Source of the DNA: an uncultured Holdemania sp.
GTDB taxonomy: Bacteria > Bacillota_I > Bacilli_A > Erysipelotrichales > Erysipelotrichaceae
Reading direction: 5' to 3'
DNA: 64,000 bases
Assembly: GCA_947037125.1 (NCBI GenBank)
Contig: CAMQTJ010000004.1
Span: forward strand, 1-64,000
Shown here: positions 61,189 through 64,000 of the stretch, piece after piece
Position numbering within the stretch: position 1 is the stretch's first letter
How the letters are laid out: every line of letters starts with the position of its first letter
Translations under genes and position numbers: made by a program
The notes under the pieces: model-generated
What the model saw: the letters and a program-made list of their open reading frames with translations, nothing else
Database searches by the model: none
Told to the model about the DNA's origin: nothing

Positions 61189-62574
61189 ATGGCTTTTGAT
61201 TCACTAACAGATAAGTTTAGTAAAGCGTTTAGAAATATAAGTGGTAAGGGTAAACTTAGCGAAAAAAATATGGAGGACATGCTTAAAGAAGTGCGTCTTG
61301 CACTTTTAGAGGCTGATGTTAACTATAAGGTTGTTAAGAATTTTTTAGAAAATATTAAAGAAAAAGCATTAGGACAAGATGTTTATAAAGCACTTAATCC
61401 TGATCAAATGGTATTAAAGATTGTAAAGGATGAATTAATCTCTTTACTTGGTGAGGCGGAAACACAACTAGCATATTTAGAAAATGGTATTACTACTATT
61501 ATGATGGTCGGACTACAAGGAACAGGTAAAACAACTTCTTGTGGTAAGATAGCTAAAATAGCAATGAAAAAAGATAATCGTAAAGTTTTATTAATTGCAG
61601 CCGATGTTGTAAGACCTGCAGCTGTTGAACAATTAAAAGTATTAGGTAATAGTATTGGTGCACACGTATTTGAAATAGGTACAGATTATCCAAGTATTGA
61701 TGTTGTTAAGCAGGGGATGAAGTACGCTAAAGATAATGATTATGATACAGTATTTATTGATACTGCTGGTCGTTTACACATTGATGATGCATTGATGGGT
61801 GAACTTAGTGATATTGAAAAACTTGTGAAGCCACAAGAAATCTTACTTACAGTTGATGCAATGAGTGGACAAGATATTATTCAAGTTGCTGCAAAGTTTA
61901 AAGAAACTTTAAATGTTACAGGACTTATTGCAACTAAAATGGATGGTGATTCACGTGGTGGTTCTGTTTTATCAGTTCGTGCAATTACGCAAGTTCCAGT
62001 TAAGTTTGTAGGTGTTGGTGAAAAAATCGATGAGATGGATTATTTCTATCCTGAAAGAATGGCTGATCGTTTACTTGGGATGGGTGATGTTTTAACTCTA
62101 ATCGAGCAAGTTCAAGATAAGATTGATATTGAAGAATCAGAAAAAAGTGCTAAACGTATGATGGAAGGTAATTTTACCATGGATGATATGTTGACACAAT
62201 TTGCACAACTTGAAAAAATGGGTCCTTTAGGTGGATTACTTAAAATGATTCCTGGTATGGGACAAATGGCTGGACAAATTGATGATAATAAAGCCGGTGG
62301 TCAAATGAAGAAGTCAAAAGCAATTATTCAAAGTATGACTAAAAAAGAAAAAGCAGATACATCAATCATGAGATCTTCACATAAAAGAAGAATTGCAACA
62401 GGCAGTGGTGTTACTGTACAAGATGTTAATAAATTAATCAAACAATATGAACAAATGAAAGTCATGATGAAATCTATGGGGGCAATGCAAAAGAGTGGTA
62501 AAATGCCTGATATGGATAAATTAATGAAACCTCAAAAGGGTATGAATTTACCTATGAGTAAAAGAAGATATTAA
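61189..62574 (+). CDS. ffh: Signal recognition particle GTPase Ffh
   Basis: 461 residues: N domain, GTPase G domain (G1 GLQGTGKTTSCGK, G3 DTAGRLHID, G4 TKMDGDSRGG) and Met-rich M domain (MKKSKAIIQSMTKKEK, IMRSSHKRRIATGSGV). With 4.5S/scRNA it directs nascent membrane and secreted proteins to FtsY. The usual companions ylxM (upstream) and rpsP (downstream) are absent here. AAGGTGG-like site before the ATG at 61189. Terminator at 62590. Confidence 0.97.
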   Translation: MAFDSLTDKFSKAFRNISGKGKLSEKNMEDMLKEVRLALLEADVNYKVVKNFLENIKEKALGQDVYKALNPDQMVLKIVKDELISLLGEAETQLAYLENGITTIMMVGLQGTGKTTSCGKIAKIAMKKDNRKVLLIAADVVRPAAVEQLKVLGNSIGAHVFEIGTDYPSIDVVKQGMKYAKDNDYDTVFIDTAGRLHIDDALMGELSDIEKLVKPQEILLTVDAMSGQDIIQVAAKFKETLNVTGLIATKMDGDSRGGSVLSVRAITQVPVKFVGVGEKIDEMDYFYPERMADRLLGMGDVLTLIEQVQDKIDIEESEKSAKRMMEGNFTMDDMLTQFAQLEKMGPLGGLLKMIPGMGQMAGQIDDNKAGGQMKKSKAIIQSMTKKEKADTSIMRSSHKRRIATGSGVTVQDVNKLIKQYEQMKVMMKSMGAMQKSGKMPDMDKLMKPQKGMNLPMSKRRY

Positions 62575-62589
62575 TTGATATAATTCATT

Positions 62590-62627
62590 AGAATAGCTAA
62601 CTAGCGATAGTGGTTATTCTTTTTTTA
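62590..62627 (+). terminator. Terminator of ffh
   Basis: AGAATAGCTA / TGGTTATTCT arms (G-U pairs) followed by seven Ts. Confidence 0.75.
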
Positions 62628-62774
62628 TTATTTATTATTAAGTGAGTAAATAGAAACCAATTTACACAAATAACGGGTTATTTTACTAAGAATTAATTTA
62701 TTGTTGTGAATTATGATATTATATAAGTGTATTAGTAATGAAAATTATTAATAGTTAAACATAAATAAATTTAA

Positions 62775-63373
62775 GGATATTTCAAGCTTAATAAAATAAT
62801 AACTCAATTAAGTCTAAATATTTATAAGTGGTTAAACTTAGAGGAAAAGAAACAAAAACAAGATAAGTTAATGTTAGTAATTATTGAATTATGGATATAT
62901 GATCTAATAACCTTTTTTATTGCATTAATTATGGGTTAATATTTGGCTATTTTGTAGAAACAATTATTTACTTAATCTTTTTTAGTTGGATAAGACAATA
63001 TTGTGGGGGATATCATGCAGATACTCATAATAAGTGTATGAGTTCATATTTTTTATTATATTTATTATTTATTGCATTTCTTTATTATAGTGACTTAACA
63101 CGGAATACACTTATGCTTATAAATGTATTATCTTGTGTTTATATCGTTTGTAATGCACCAGTACAGCACTGTAATCAACCATTAACACTAATTGAACAAA
63201 AAGATAATAGACATAAAGCAATAAGAATTGTTAGTATAGTTATGTTTATTCAAATATTACTTTACTTAATTAATAGTAATTGGTTAATTAACCTTACTAT
63301 TGTCTTGGCTTATAGTGCGATATTAATGATTATTCAAAAAAGAAGTAAGAATTATAGGGGGAATGACATATGA
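62775..63373 (+). pseudogene. agrB: agrB-type peptide-processing membrane protein, frameshifted and without a normal start
   Basis: Two overlapping frames together give a normal AgrB of about 200 residues. Frame one (62775-62939, IITQLSLNIYKWLNLEEKKQKQDK ... FFIALIMG) ends in TAA; frame two, open from 62903 to TGA at 63371, gives IFGYFVETIIYLIFFSWIRQYCGGYHADTHNKC and four more membrane helices. The AgrB catalytic His and Cys (GGYHADT...C) are present. A single -1 shift between 62903 and 62936, where there is a run of six Ts, joins them. No ATG, GTG or TTG begins frame one at the right place. AgrB is the membrane peptidase that matures the AgrD signal peptide. It may be a real pseudogene, an assembly error or a frameshift-expressed gene. 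Confidence 0.75.
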
Positions 63374-64000
63374 AATATACAGTAGCTATTATTGATGATT
63401 GTGTAAATGATATAGTAAAACTTAAACAATTATTGCAACAATATAATGATTCAAGTGAAATAAGTTTTGATATAACTACTTTTAATCATGATGAATATGA
63501 AAAGTTAATTAGTGTAGAATATGATTTATATTTTTTAGATATTGATATGCCCAACAAAGGTGGTTTTGAAATTGCAAGGGCAATTGAAAAGATTTATACA
63601 TCTAGTAAAATAATCTTTTGTTCTTCTAAGGAAGACTTAGTTTTTCAATCGTATGGTAATAATACTTTTTATTTTATACGTAAATCAAATATTAATGATG
63701 ATTTTAATAGATTCATAATAAAACTAAACGAGAATCAAGTGTTGGATAATTATTATATGTATAAAGATAAAAAGATATATTATAAAAACATACTTTACGT
63801 TGATACAAAAATGCATTATATAGTAATACATTTTCATAACAATGATATCATTAAGGACAGAAAGAATATAAAGAGTATTCTAAAACAATTTGAGGATAAT
63901 TATTTTGTGAATGTGGATAATGGGGTATTAGTTAATTTAAAATTTATTAAAAGAATTAACTATGCTAATAACACAATCATTTTAATTAATGATTGTGAAA
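63370..64000 (+). CDS. agrA: LytTR-family response regulator, AgrA type, 5' part (runs off the window end)
   Basis: At least 210 residues from the ATG at 63370, which overlaps the agrB stop (ATGA). Receiver domain: VAIIDDCVND (acidic pair), LYFLDIDMPNKGGFEIA with the phospho-accepting Asp near residue 58, IIFCSSKED and a Lys-like position FIRKSN. From about residue 130 a LytTR DNA-binding domain begins (ILYVDTKMHYIVIHF ... FVNVDNGVLVNLKFIKRI). GGGGG lies upstream inside agrB. It should be activated by an AgrC histidine kinase, which would be downstream of the window. No agrD lies between agrB and agrA. Confidence 0.88.
   Translation, partial: MKYTVAIIDDCVNDIVKLKQLLQQYNDSSEISFDITTFNHDEYEKLISVEYDLYFLDIDMPNKGGFEIARAIEKIYTSSKIIFCSSKEDLVFQSYGNNTFYFIRKSNINDDFNRFIIKLNENQVLDNYYMYKDKKIYYKNILYVDTKMHYIVIHFHNNDIIKDRKNIKSILKQFEDNYFVNVDNGVLVNLKFIKRINYANNTIILINDCE

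Noticed and set aside
62575-62774. Possible agrD-like peptide gene upstream of agrB
   Set aside because: Short ORFs here lack the Cys-containing core and acidic tail of AgrD and have no ribosome binding site.

Overview
The window looks like the chromosome of a low-GC (very AT-rich) Gram-positive anaerobe, most likely an Erysipelotrichia-type Bacillota close to the Mollicutes/Bacilli boundary. The evidence is the gene content: a two-gene recU-pbp1 unit, gpsB followed by rnpB, rodZ-pgsA-recA-rny-ymdB, a degenerate RNase J, YmfF/YmfH-type M16 proteins, and lipoprotein signal peptides. Glycyl-radical, ferredoxin and fumarate-reductase-like proteins point to anaerobic life. The standard code is used: Trp is TGG in all intact genes and TGA is a rare stop. 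No rRNA, tRNA or CRISPR array was seen; the only RNA gene recognised is rnpB.

Layout. 1-4.6 kb: the 3' end of a Big2-repeat surface protein, then a minus-strand unit of rRNA methyltransferase, RluA-type pseudouridine synthase and VanY-type peptidase. 4.7-9.1 kb: a YtrA-type GntR regulator, one ABC ATPase and four permeases arranged as two related pairs, behind a strong promoter overlapped by dyad operators. 9.2-12.5 kb: two GNAT acetyltransferases around a PcrA/UvrD helicase. 12.5-16.6 kb: a decayed accessory patch with two unrecognised membrane proteins, a badly degraded IS1595-type transposase and a broken lipoprotein gene. 16.8-23.2 kb: a secreted FMN/FAD reductase, a MerR regulator with a 19-bp-spacer promoter, dUTPase, M18 aminopeptidase and a CBS-containing Mn pyrophosphatase. 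23.3-30.3 kb: a LacI-controlled sugar operon (binding protein, ATPase, permease, Gfo/Idh/MocA oxidoreductase, TIM-barrel isomerase) with three operator-like palindromes. 30.4-32.5 kb: a TetR regulator and a second lipoprotein flavoprotein.

32.7-50.4 kb is mostly housekeeping: PBP1 and RecU on the minus strand; GpsB, rnpB, RodZ, PgsA, RecA, RNase Y, YmdB, ferredoxin, MiaB, RNase J-like and FtsK on the plus strand; then a YjjI/YjjW glycyl-radical enzyme and activase. 50.4-55.3 kb is a BMP-type nucleoside ABC transporter next to yjjI/yjjW. 55.4-62.6 kb has a RibD/DHFR-like reductase, a short SSB, a YmfH/YmfF pair, a nicotinamidase/nicotinate phosphoribosyltransferase pair and ffh. The window ends in an agr-type quorum-sensing locus: an agrB that needs a frameshift and lacks a normal start, translationally overlapped by an agrA that runs off the end.

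The most interesting points are the frameshifted agrB without a visible agrD; the two-pair permease array; the RNase J with several metal-ligand positions replaced; the YjjI/YjjW pair beside a nucleoside transporter; the LacI operon whose enzymes suggest a 3-keto-glycoside type route; and the two surface flavoproteins with unknown acceptors. I did not find a clearly new defence or RNA system.
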